Shown: one piece after another, positions 54,391 through 63,591 of the stretch | Position numbering within the stretch: position 1 is the stretch's first letter | How the letters are laid out: each line of letters opens with the position of its first letter | Assembly: GCF_900103125.1 (NCBI RefSeq) | Contig: NZ_FNJV01000005.1 | Coordinates: forward strand, 124,001-188,000 | DNA length: 64,000 bases | Origin: Mucilaginibacter sp. OK268 | GTDB lineage: Bacteria; Bacteroidota; Bacteroidia; Sphingobacteriales; Sphingobacteriaceae | Direction of reading: 5' to 3' | Made by a program: the position numbers and the translations under genes | The notes under the pieces: model-generated | What the model saw: the letters and a program-made list of their open reading frames with translations, nothing else | What the model was told of the DNA's origin: nothing | Database searches by the model: none

Positions 54391-56184
54391 GTGCTTATAA
54401 CTCTTACCAAAAGCTATTTTACACTTCTAATTACATTTTGTTTAACTATATCAGTCTTTAAAGGTAAGGCGCAAACCCCCAATAATCTTTATGAACAAAC
54501 TAGCGAAACAGCCGGCTTGGTAATCCGGTACGGGCAGGATATTGGCGCTATCAAAGATTTCTACTCTCCATATAGTGTTAACGAGCATGCCGAGTATCAG
54601 TATAAAATTAATGTGCTCAATTCGCCAGAACAGCGGAAAAGATTGACAGAAGTTAATAATGATTATTTAAAACAGCTTGATCAAACTGAATTTTCCGCAC
54701 TGAGTATATACGGCAAAGTTGATTATATACTGCTTAAAAAGAAGATCAATTTTGAATTGATTGGTTTAAAAAAAGAAGAAGAACAGTATAGCCAGATCAC
54801 AAAATATATTTCGTTTGCTGATGGGATCTATGCGTTGGAACAAAAACGGCGTCGTGGCAATTATCTGGAGGGCGAAAAGGTTGCTGGTGAACTTAATGGC
54901 ATATTAAAAGAACTAAAAACAGACTCCCTGGCCTATCATAATCTCCCTGGTTTAGATATGCCTCTGGCAAAAATGACCAAGGATGCATTACTGGGCTTAA
55001 AAGGCAGGTTAAAGGATTTTTATAATTTTTACAATACCTTCGACCCCAATTTCACCTGGTGGGTACCAGAGCCATACAAGGCTTTGGACAAAGCATTGCA
55101 AAAATATAGTGACCTTGCTTTGAGCAAAGGTAAAATCAATACCACTCAAAAGCCGGATAGCAGTGGTATAAAAGGAGTGCCAATCGGTAGGCAGGAGTTG
55201 ATCAATCAGTTACAGGCTGAGATGATACCTTATACTCCCGAAGAGCTGATTAAGCTGGCCAACAAAGAGTTTGCCTGGTGCGATAAGGAAATGCTGAAAG
55301 CATCTCAGGAAATGGGCTTTGGTAACGATTGGAAAAAGGCGCTCGAAAAGGTAAAAAACAGCTATGTACCTGTAGGGCATCAACCGGAATTGATCGTGAA
55401 GCTGTATAATGACGCTATCAGCTTTATTAAAGAGCGTGACCTGATAACCATACCACCGCTTGCTGAAGAAACCTGGGGAATGGTAATGATGTCGCCGGAA
55501 AGGCAATTGGTAAACCCATTTTTTACAGGAGGGAAGGAGATCAGTATTTCGTACCCCACCAACACCATGCAGCTGCAAGACAGGTTGATGAGTATGCGCG
55601 GCAACAACCCTTACTTTTCCAGGGGAACGGTACAGCATGAGCTTATCCCGGGTCATAATCTACAGTATTTTATGAATAGCCGGTACAAAGCATATCGTCA
55701 GGATTTTACCACTCCTTTTGCTATAGAAGGATGGGCATTATATTGGGAGTTGCTGCTTTATGATAAAGGTTTTGCTAAAACACCAGAAGAAAGGGTTGGT
55801 ATGCTGTTTTGGCGCATGCACCGTTGTGCAAGGATCATATTCTCACTTAATTATCATTTAGGTAACTGGACACCACAACAATGTATTGACTTTTTGGTAG
55901 ACAGGGTTGGGCATGAAAGGGCCAACGCCGAAGGTGAGGTAAGAAGATCATTCAAAGGCGATTATAGTCCGCTTTATCAGGTGGCCTATCTGTTGGGCGG
56001 CCTGCAGCTCATGGAACTTAAAAAAGAGATGGTGGATAGTGGTAAAATGACCTACAAACAATTTCATGATGCGGTTATCAAAGAAAATCTTATTCCTGTT
56101 GAAATGTTAAGGGCCACGCTAATCAATCAATCTTTAAATAAAGATTTTACCACCAGCTGGAAATTCTATGATTTTAATAAATAA
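54391..56184 (+). CDS. DUF885-family metallopeptidase
   Basis: 597 aa. The start is a GTG at 54391, used because it opens a Sec signal (ITFCLTISVFKGKAQ) and no ATG is available. The HELIPGH motif (from nt 55636) is the metal-binding signature of DUF885 proteins, which resemble carboxypeptidases/dipeptidases. It follows the AraC gene by 53 bp and precedes an amino-acid transporter, so it may release hydroxyproline or proline from peptides in the periplasm. The peptidase role is family inference. Confidence 0.88.
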   Translation: MLITLTKSYFTLLITFCLTISVFKGKAQTPNNLYEQTSETAGLVIRYGQDIGAIKDFYSPYSVNEHAEYQYKINVLNSPEQRKRLTEVNNDYLKQLDQTEFSALSIYGKVDYILLKKKINFELIGLKKEEEQYSQITKYISFADGIYALEQKRRRGNYLEGEKVAGELNGILKELKTDSLAYHNLPGLDMPLAKMTKDALLGLKGRLKDFYNFYNTFDPNFTWWVPEPYKALDKALQKYSDLALSKGKINTTQKPDSSGIKGVPIGRQELINQLQAEMIPYTPEELIKLANKEFAWCDKEMLKASQEMGFGNDWKKALEKVKNSYVPVGHQPELIVKLYNDAISFIKERDLITIPPLAEETWGMVMMSPERQLVNPFFTGGKEISISYPTNTMQLQDRLMSMRGNNPYFSRGTVQHELIPGHNLQYFMNSRYKAYRQDFTTPFAIEGWALYWELLLYDKGFAKTPEERVGMLFWRMHRCARIIFSLNYHLGNWTPQQCIDFLVDRVGHERANAEGEVRRSFKGDYSPLYQVAYLLGGLQLMELKKEMVDSGKMTYKQFHDAVIKENLIPVEMLRATLINQSLNKDFTTSWKFYDFNK

Positions 56185-56233
56185 CACTGGTACTCATCAT
56201 CATTCCCCTTTAAAACACTGACCGTTTAGTTAT

Positions 56234-57643
56234 ATGGATAACAGCACCTCGTTTAAACCATCACTAAGGCTGATTGATGCTACTATGCTGGTAGCCGGTA
56301 GCATGATCGGTTCGGGAATTTTTATTGTAAGTGCGGATATTACCCGTAACGTAGGCAGTGCCGGCTGGCTGATATTAGTTTGGCTCATCACCGGCTTTAT
56401 GACCCTGACAGCGGCCCTGAGCTATGGCGAATTAAGCGCTATGTTCCCCAGGGCCGGCGGTCAGTACGTTTATCTGAAAGAAGCCTACAGTCCCTTGGTT
56501 GGTTTTTTGTATGGATGGAGTTTTTTTACGGTGATACAAACTGCTACCATAGCAGCGGTTGGTGTTGCTTTCGCGAAGTTTACAGCTTATTTGTTGCCGC
56601 AGATCAGTGAGGACCTGGTTGCTGTTGATCTTGGTTTTATAACCATATCGCCGGCTCAATTGCTTTCTATTCTGGTTATTGTGCTGTTAACCTATATCAA
56701 TACCCGGGGCATTAACAGCGGTAAAATAGTGCAAACCATATTCACTATGGCCAAATTGCTTAGTTTATTGGGGTTGATTGTTTTTGGCTTGTTTGCCTTA
56801 AAAGCTTCTGTATGGAACAGCAACTGGCATAATGCCTGGAGCATACACCCTTTAAAAACTGACGGATCTATAGCATCGTATACTACCATAGCCGCCTTGG
56901 GTGCTATCGCCTCGGCCATGGTGGGTTCCATATTCAGCAGTGATTCCTGGAACAATGTAACCTTTATTGCCGGCGAAATAAAAAATCCGAAAAGGAATAT
57001 TGGCTTAAGCCTAGCCCTGGGTACGCTCATTGTTACCGTAATATACATTTTAACCAATATCATGTATACCGGCGTGCTTTCGCTGCATGATATTGCTGTG
57101 GCAGAAAAAGATAGGGTGGGTGTTACCGCGTCGCAGCAGATCTTTGGAAGCTCGGGTACAATAATTATAGCCTTGCTCATCATGGTATCCACCTTTGGCT
57201 GCAATAATGGCCTTATCATGTCGGGCGCCCGTGTATACTATTCAATGGCTAAGGACGGATTGTTTTTTAAGCGGGTAGGGACACTTAATAAAAATGCAGT
57301 CCCCGGATTTGGTCTATGGCTACAATGCATTTTTGCCTGTTTATGGAGCCTAAGTGGTAAATATGGCGATCTGTTGGATATGATATCATTTGTGGTAGTT
57401 GTATTTTATGTATTGACCATCGGCGGTATATTTATACTGCGCAAAAAAATGCCTGGTGCCGAACGGCCATATAAAGCTTTTGGATATCCCGTATTACCTT
57501 TTATTTATATGATCATGGGGCTGGCATTCTGTCTGCTCCTCATTAAGTATAAACCTCAATACACCTGGCCTGGATTGATCATCGCGCTTACTGGTATACC
57601 TGTATACTATTTTATTGGCAGTAGTAAGCAGAAAACAATCTAA
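56234..57643 (+). CDS. APC-family amino-acid permease
   Basis: 469 aa with about 12 membrane segments. The consensus start LRLIDATMLVAGSMIGSGIFI and the FPRAGGQYVYLKEAY motif place it in the amino acid/polyamine/organocation family. As the last gene of the cluster it is the likely importer of hydroxyproline or a related amino acid. Confidence 0.93.
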   Translation: MDNSTSFKPSLRLIDATMLVAGSMIGSGIFIVSADITRNVGSAGWLILVWLITGFMTLTAALSYGELSAMFPRAGGQYVYLKEAYSPLVGFLYGWSFFTVIQTATIAAVGVAFAKFTAYLLPQISEDLVAVDLGFITISPAQLLSILVIVLLTYINTRGINSGKIVQTIFTMAKLLSLLGLIVFGLFALKASVWNSNWHNAWSIHPLKTDGSIASYTTIAALGAIASAMVGSIFSSDSWNNVTFIAGEIKNPKRNIGLSLALGTLIVTVIYILTNIMYTGVLSLHDIAVAEKDRVGVTASQQIFGSSGTIIIALLIMVSTFGCNNGLIMSGARVYYSMAKDGLFFKRVGTLNKNAVPGFGLWLQCIFACLWSLSGKYGDLLDMISFVVVVFYVLTIGGIFILRKKMPGAERPYKAFGYPVLPFIYMIMGLAFCLLLIKYKPQYTWPGLIIALTGIPVYYFIGSSKQKTI

Positions 57644-57838
57644 TCTATCAATTTACCAAAACACACCATACAGTAAAAAGCTGACCTCCTGAAAAGACAG
57701 ACAGGGATAGTGGATCCTTGAGCTATGGCTACATTAGCTTAAACCATTATAATGCTATACGATGAAGTGCACCTATATCTCTGTTTAAGAGACTGAATTG
57801 AAAACTTCCATCGTAAGGCTATTCCGTAATCTATTTTA

Positions 57839-59545
57839 ATGAAAAACACCATCAGCAAAGTTTTTGGAGGATCTATCATCATTGGATTGATGTGCATTTG
57901 CACGCTAAGCTCTTTTCACAGTCAGAATAAACAGGAAATAACGCCCCCAGAAGATCAGCCAACGCCCCGGATTGTCAATATCGTCAATTTTATACGTTTA
58001 CTGGAACCCCGTGATGCAGCGATTACAGAGGATGTGTTGTATCAGACTGTGGTTAAGCAAGTGGAGATCATGAAAAAATACAAGCTCGGGGGCACCTTTT
58101 TATTACAATATGACGCCCTTATTGATCCCAGGTATCAAAAACTACTGAAGACTTTACCCCGCGACTCTTTTGAGATAGGAGCCTGGTGGGAAATTCCCCA
58201 GCCACAGGTAGAGAAGGCGGGATTAAAATGGCGCGGGCGATATCCCTGGGATTGGCGTGCTAATATTGGTTTCTCAACCGGTTACACGCCAAAGGAACGT
58301 GAAAAACTGATCGACGCGTATATGGCTGAATTTAAAAAGATCTTTGGATATTATCCCAAATCAGTCGGTTCTTGGTTTATTGATAGTTACAGTCTGAACT
58401 ACATGTATCAAAAGTACCACATTGTTGCCTCCAGCAATTGTAAAGATCAATACGGTACAGATGGCTATACTTTATGGGGTGGTTATTGGAACCAGGCTTA
58501 TTATCCAAGTAAGATCAACTCTTATATGCCGGCCCAAAACGAAAAGAACCAGATCCCGGTGCCCATCTTCCGGATGCTGGGATCTGATCCGATACGCCAG
58601 TATGATAACGGCCTGGGGACAACACGTCAGGGTGTGGTAACATTGGAGCCTGTTTATAAATTCGGAGGTGGTGATTCTGCCTGGGTCAACTGGTTCTTAA
58701 AATCGTTTACGGAAGATAAGTGCCTCGGGTTTAATTATACACAGGCAGGGCAGGAAAATTCTTTTACCTGGGACGCTATGGCTAAGGGGTTCGAGATCCA
58801 GATGCCTTTACTGGCGCGGTTGAGGGATGAGCATAAGATCAGGGTGGAAACCATGGAAACATCCGGGCGCTGGTTTAAAGAAAAATATAAAGTTACTCCA
58901 GCCACTTCGTTCGCAGTAAGTACGGATATCGAAGGTAGTGATCTTAAAACAGTGTGGTTCAACAGCCGTTTTTACCGGATCAACCTACTGTGGGAAAATG
59001 GTAATCTCCGTATCCGCGATCTGCATCTTTTTGATGAAAGTTTCCCCTCTGTTTATACTAAAGAGGTGGCAACATCTAATGAATGCTCTTTTTTTACCCT
59101 ACCGGTTATTGATGGCTATATTTGGAGTAAACCTAATCAAATAGCTGGCTTAAGGTTAAAAGTGTTGGTTGATGGACAGGAAGTATTGGTAAAAGGGAAA
59201 GATCCGGTATACAGCCAAACTCAACCCGGGCACTTGCATGTATCCTGGCCGTTAACATCTGTTAAGGGATCTTTTGAAATGGATATGGATGAAAAACAAC
59301 TGAAAATGTGCTTAGTTAGCGACCATCCCTATACCTGGTATTTTGATATGACTACCGCTGCTGATGCAAAATTGCCTTATGAAAAAATCCTGGATAACCA
59401 GATCACGTGCCGTTTTGAAGGTATGGAATATGTTTTTAAGTCGATCAAAGGCAGTTTTTCAGAACCAGGGAACGGGGTTTTGTTCCGCTTAAAGCCCCAA
59501 ATGAATACTATTCTTTTTGATCTTTCTGCCATCAAAAAGCCTTGA
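57839..59545 (+). CDS. DUF3863/DUF3864-like secreted protein
   Basis: 568 aa with a Sec or lipoprotein-like start (MCICTLSSF). The N-terminal part has features of a barrel enzyme: FLLQYDALIDPRYQ, then EIGAWWEIPQPQVEKAGLKWRGRYPWDW, then KSVGSWFIDSYSLNYM. I associate this layout with DUF3863 and DUF3864 of Bacteroidota, found among glycan-use genes; a link to polysaccharide deacetylase-like folds is possible. Activity is unknown. It is 19 bp upstream of a six-hairpin glycosidase, so the two probably work together. Confidence 0.65.
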   Translation: MKNTISKVFGGSIIIGLMCICTLSSFHSQNKQEITPPEDQPTPRIVNIVNFIRLLEPRDAAITEDVLYQTVVKQVEIMKKYKLGGTFLLQYDALIDPRYQKLLKTLPRDSFEIGAWWEIPQPQVEKAGLKWRGRYPWDWRANIGFSTGYTPKEREKLIDAYMAEFKKIFGYYPKSVGSWFIDSYSLNYMYQKYHIVASSNCKDQYGTDGYTLWGGYWNQAYYPSKINSYMPAQNEKNQIPVPIFRMLGSDPIRQYDNGLGTTRQGVVTLEPVYKFGGGDSAWVNWFLKSFTEDKCLGFNYTQAGQENSFTWDAMAKGFEIQMPLLARLRDEHKIRVETMETSGRWFKEKYKVTPATSFAVSTDIEGSDLKTVWFNSRFYRINLLWENGNLRIRDLHLFDESFPSVYTKEVATSNECSFFTLPVIDGYIWSKPNQIAGLRLKVLVDGQEVLVKGKDPVYSQTQPGHLHVSWPLTSVKGSFEMDMDEKQLKMCLVSDHPYTWYFDMTTAADAKLPYEKILDNQITCRFEGMEYVFKSIKGSFSEPGNGVLFRLKPQMNTILFDLSAIKKP

Positions 59546-59564
59546 ATTTTTAAGTCGTAACCTT

Positions 59565-62072
59565 ATGTTCATCAAAAAAATACACATTCTTTTCATCTAT
59601 TCCCTGTTCGTTTTTTCGTTTGTCAGCAGCATGGCGAAGACGACAATGGAAGAAGACAAATCGATCACTATAAGTAGTTCTCATATGTCAATGGTAATTA
59701 ACTACGGGAACAAAGCCAGTATCACTTCACTTATAGTTAATGGACAAAAAGTAGTCAGCGCTGCGGATGGAGCCTTTACATCTGTAAAGGTTGGCAGTGT
59801 CACTTATTCTTCTTTGCATTTGAAAGGCAAACCGGTATTAACACGTTCTACGGCTGGCATCCGGATCAGCGGAATCTGCTATGGCGATGGGGGGGTGACT
59901 ATTAATGAAAATTGGATCTTCCAGAAACAAAAGGATGGCATTAAATGGGGTATTGAAAGATCTTTTTCAAAAGGGGTGAAAGTAGAAGAGGCCGCTATGC
60001 CTGTTATTAATTTTGACGATATCAACACCTGGGAAGGTGCTTACCAGGGTTATGGTGGTATTGCCTGGTTTTACCTGTTTAATGAAAAACTATGTACCTA
60101 TGGTGTTCACACCCGGTCATCAAGCTTCTGGAATAGTAAAAGTGGTAATGGACTAAATATCGTGGTTGATGCACCGGGTAAAGAGGTTGCGATGAAGTAT
60201 ACCCGTACCAACGAAGACAAACTGGCTTATACGGTTACCGTTGCCGACCGAGAAATGTTACCCCGATCAGACAGCGGAACCAACCGGCGGCGATTTATCA
60301 GAAAAAGCACGGATGTTTGGGCTCCGTTTAATATCGTTAGCGGTAAAAGCACACAAAGTTTAACATTCAGTTATTTTGATTATCATGAAAAATATGGCCG
60401 GGGTAAGCTTGTGGGGGTAAATGGTGATCAGGTGAATGCTGTATTGGGTACCATTGCCCGCATTGGCGTTATTGATTCACTCCATTTTGGTGGAAACAGC
60501 TGGGCAACACCCTATGGCCCAATATGTCTGCATGAACAGTATATTGGCCAGTTAGGCTTAGGTATTAATGATCCCAATTATCTTAACGGATATGAAAGCT
60601 GTCTTGATTATTACCGGGATCATGCTATAAAGTCTGATGGACGGGTTTACCCGCGCTGGGCCTATACCAATGAAGATGCCATGCCCAACCAGTGGAATAA
60701 AGAAGGTTTTTATGAAGCCCAATGGGGGATATTGATGGATTCGAACCCGGATTTTGTAACCAATGTAGCCGAATTATATGATATGACCGGCGATCAAAAA
60801 TGGGTAAAAACACACCAGCTTTCCTGCGAAAAGGCCTTGGATTGGATCCTGAAAAGAGACAGTAACGGTAATGGCCTGGTTGAAATGATGACCGATGTTA
60901 CAGGACAAAAACGAAGCAGCGACTGGATAGATATCATCTGGGCATCCTATGAAAATGCCTTTGTGAATGCCAAACTTTATCACGCCCTGGTAAAATGGGC
61001 AACCGTAGAACGTTTGCTTCACAATTCTGTTAAAGCCGGTCAATATGAAGCCTTCGCGACAAAACTCAAAGCAAGTTTCAATAAACCGACCACTCGGGGT
61101 GGTTTTTGGGATGAAGAAAAGAATTGTTACGTTCACTGGCGGGATAAGGACAATACCATACATGGGCGTAATATGGTTACTCCGGTTAATTTTATGGCCA
61201 TTGCCTATGGCATTTGTGAAGACCACACCCGGCAAAAGTTTATACTGGATAATATAGAGGTGCAAATGCAACGGGAAAAGCTTTTCTTCTGGCCATTAGC
61301 CATGACCTCATATACTCCAGCAGAAGGAAAGGAATATCAGTATCCCTTTCCGGAATATGAAAACGGCGACCTGTTTTTATCATGGGGGGCTTTAGGAGTT
61401 AAAGCTTACGCCGGTTATGATCCTGCTATTGCAGTAAAATACGTGAAAAATGTATTGGCGCAGTATGGTAAAGACGGATTGGCCTATCAGCGTTATGGCC
61501 GCTTGAAACAGGATGGCCGGGGCGATGATATTTTATCGGGCAATAGTCTGTCTATAGTGGGTTTGTACCAGGCCATATACGGTGTAAATCCCCTGTACAA
61601 CCGCTTTTATCTCGATCCGCATATCACACCGGAATTGGCAGGTACCGAACTGAAATATAATTTCAGGGGACAGCATTTAACCATAAATCTTGATAGCGAT
61701 AACTATTCGGTATCCAACAAAAACTTTAAAGTGATTAGTTCTAAAAGCTTTGGTTTTAATGCTACTATTAATCAATTGTCCTATTTTAATGGCAGCAATC
61801 CACATGTGGCCCTGCAAATCACCACAGATAAACCCTTAATAATAAAGCTCAATAACTGGGGACAGAAGAAAAAGGAATGGGAGCAGAGCATAATGAGGCC
61901 ATCTGCAACATCGCTAATTTATCTGATCAGTCAGCTAAGCCCCAATACGCTGCATGTAATCTCTGTTAATGGGCATCTTTTACAAAAAGTAAGCAGCAAT
62001 AGTAAAGGGGAGTTGGTTGTGCGTTACAAACCAATACATATCAAGGAGAAAATAAGTGTTGATGCAGAGTAG
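59565..62072 (+). CDS. Six-hairpin glycosidase-like protein
   Basis: 835 aa from the ATG at 59565, which starts a Sec signal; the frame runs back to 59517 inside the previous gene's end. An N-terminal beta-sandwich (residues about 30-290) precedes an (alpha/alpha)6-type domain (VTNVAELYDMTGDQKWVKTHQLSCEKALDWILKRD, then RSSDWIDIIWASYENAFVNAKLYHAL). Acidic residues in DWIDIIW and PFPEYENGD are candidate catalytic sites. It resembles GH63, GH78 and GH94-type folds, but I cannot assign a family. Confidence 0.7.
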   Translation: MFIKKIHILFIYSLFVFSFVSSMAKTTMEEDKSITISSSHMSMVINYGNKASITSLIVNGQKVVSAADGAFTSVKVGSVTYSSLHLKGKPVLTRSTAGIRISGICYGDGGVTINENWIFQKQKDGIKWGIERSFSKGVKVEEAAMPVINFDDINTWEGAYQGYGGIAWFYLFNEKLCTYGVHTRSSSFWNSKSGNGLNIVVDAPGKEVAMKYTRTNEDKLAYTVTVADREMLPRSDSGTNRRRFIRKSTDVWAPFNIVSGKSTQSLTFSYFDYHEKYGRGKLVGVNGDQVNAVLGTIARIGVIDSLHFGGNSWATPYGPICLHEQYIGQLGLGINDPNYLNGYESCLDYYRDHAIKSDGRVYPRWAYTNEDAMPNQWNKEGFYEAQWGILMDSNPDFVTNVAELYDMTGDQKWVKTHQLSCEKALDWILKRDSNGNGLVEMMTDVTGQKRSSDWIDIIWASYENAFVNAKLYHALVKWATVERLLHNSVKAGQYEAFATKLKASFNKPTTRGGFWDEEKNCYVHWRDKDNTIHGRNMVTPVNFMAIAYGICEDHTRQKFILDNIEVQMQREKLFFWPLAMTSYTPAEGKEYQYPFPEYENGDLFLSWGALGVKAYAGYDPAIAVKYVKNVLAQYGKDGLAYQRYGRLKQDGRGDDILSGNSLSIVGLYQAIYGVNPLYNRFYLDPHITPELAGTELKYNFRGQHLTINLDSDNYSVSNKNFKVISSKSFGFNATINQLSYFNGSNPHVALQITTDKPLIIKLNNWGQKKKEWEQSIMRPSATSLIYLISQLSPNTLHVISVNGHLLQKVSSNSKGELVVRYKPIHIKEKISVDAE

Positions 62073-62115
62073 ATAAATTATGTGTATGCAAGGATTTTGC
62101 AAAGTATTTTCAGAA

Positions 62116-62595
62116 TTATTTTTTTATGATTTTTGACTTAATAAAACTTAATTGGTCTGCTGTTAGCTCCGACTTATCGATAAAATTCCCAAACTTTTTA
62201 GTGTGGTAGAGAATCAAAAACTGGCGTATTTCTTTTTGTTTTATGATATGCTCCCATGAAAATTCACTTTTAAATGTCGTTCCTTTAACCGCCATTCCAG
62301 TGTCAGTAAAAGTGTAGGTTATGTCATTTAGCAGGTTGGGATTTGATTTAATTTGGTTGATGGATAATAAAACAATCAGTGATGGAGCTAATAACAAAAA
62401 TAATCCCAAAATCCCGTCAGCGAACGGAGAGTATACATAAAGATCTATCACATTAAAATAATTTAATAATGCTGTTATGAAAAGATAAAGCCCTGCAATG
62501 GTACTAATAATAAATCCCGGTTTTTTATAAAGACCAATAAACATTACTTTGATGTATTCCCGTTGATTTAAGCATGAAGTAATAGAAAAGTTCAT
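62116..62595 (-). CDS. YcxB-like membrane protein
   Basis: 159 aa from the ATG at 62595, where sequence typical of the family begins. Two membrane segments (IISTIAGLYLFITALLNYF and GILGLFLLLAPSLIVLLS) are followed by a small C-terminal beta domain (ITYTFTDTGMAVKGTTFKSEFSWEHI) like YcxB-like proteins. Function unknown. AT-rich relative to most of the window. Confidence 0.7.
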   Translation of the reverse strand: MNFSITSCLNQREYIKVMFIGLYKKPGFIISTIAGLYLFITALLNYFNVIDLYVYSPFADGILGLFLLLAPSLIVLLSINQIKSNPNLLNDITYTFTDTGMAVKGTTFKSEFSWEHIIKQKEIRQFLILYHTKKFGNFIDKSELTADQLSFIKSKIIKK

Positions 62596-62959
62596 CGATA
62601 TATTGTGATAGTTTATTAAAGGTAAAACAATAGCGTAGAAATAAAAACTATGGTTGTTCCTTATTTTTATATTGCACGGATGTGGTGATAACATCGACCA
62701 CAGGCTGATCCCGTTTTTAATTGAACAATATGCCGAATGCCCGTTATGAAGGAGATGAGAGGAATATTTTTTGCCGGAAACCTGCAGGACCCAGGCCTTG
62801 ACGATGTATCCAGCATTCAGAACTTTGATTAATTAAAAGCCGAAATCACACTTGAAGAGAGAATGAATAGAAAGACCAGATTTAAATCCCCCGGGAAATA
62901 AACAAATTATATCCTTTAAACTATATTTGTAATATTAATAGATCAAAATAACCTTAACC
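62596..62959. other. Intergenic region (364 bp) at the start of the AT-rich end
   Basis: No gene called. A short frame from 62730 (MPNARYEGDE...) stops after 23 codons and matches nothing I know; it may be debris of an older gene. The 3' end holds the -7 box at 62922. Confidence 0.4.
62922..62929 (+). promoter_or_regulatory. Putative -7 box of the 62960 gene
   Basis: TATATTTG fits TAnnTTTG, 30 bp before the ATG. No -33 box identified. Confidence 0.45.
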
Positions 62960-63418
62960 ATGTCAAACAATAACAGAACCATTTACAACCTGCAAAGGTT
63001 TCAAATATTACAAACAAAAGTTAATCCTCAAACCTCTGATTATATTCCAGACGCTTACGCTTATGCTTGGTATGATGAAGTTTATCCAATTATGCACGAA
63101 AGTGATTTAAGTGGTGATTTGAGTGAGTTCTTTAAAATCTCTAAAGAACAGATTGATCAAATTACCAAATACGCTGACAGTGAATGGTTGGATAAACGCT
63201 TGTACACTTTCTATGAATATGAAGATTACTTCAGCGTTAGAACTGCAAACGAAAATAATATTGAACGATTTACTTTAATCGCGGTATTTAAATACGTTTA
63301 TCTAAGCGGTGGATTTGACGATGATTTTTGGAAAAAGCTGTTAGAACCAATGAAACATCCAGCAGAAGCACAAAGCATTACATCAAAGTTTGATAAGGAC
63401 TCGATTTACTTTATATAA
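62960..63418 (+). CDS. Hypothetical protein
   Basis: 152 aa, acidic, rich in Tyr, Asp and Glu, with no signal or membrane segment. I recognise no family. A promoter-like box precedes it. Codon use is AT-rich, like the next gene and unlike the metabolic clusters to the left. Confidence 0.6.
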   Translation: MSNNNRTIYNLQRFQILQTKVNPQTSDYIPDAYAYAWYDEVYPIMHESDLSGDLSEFFKISKEQIDQITKYADSEWLDKRLYTFYEYEDYFSVRTANENNIERFTLIAVFKYVYLSGGFDDDFWKKLLEPMKHPAEAQSITSKFDKDSIYFI

Positions 63419-63591
63419 GTGCGGACATAGAAAACGAAGCCCGAACTGTTTAAAGCAGTAATCTACTAACGAGTCAACGAATGAAGTAGCTGGACTGCTG
63501 TTTTTGATTATCAAAAGATCGCTTAGGAGTAGTAAGTGCTTCCGGTATAACTTAGTAAATTAAGTAATTTTCAATTAATCTTAACAGCAAT

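Noticed and set aside
62730..62832. Short frames that look like a degraded gene
   Set aside because: Neither frame matches a family I know, and the pieces are too short to support a pseudogene call.
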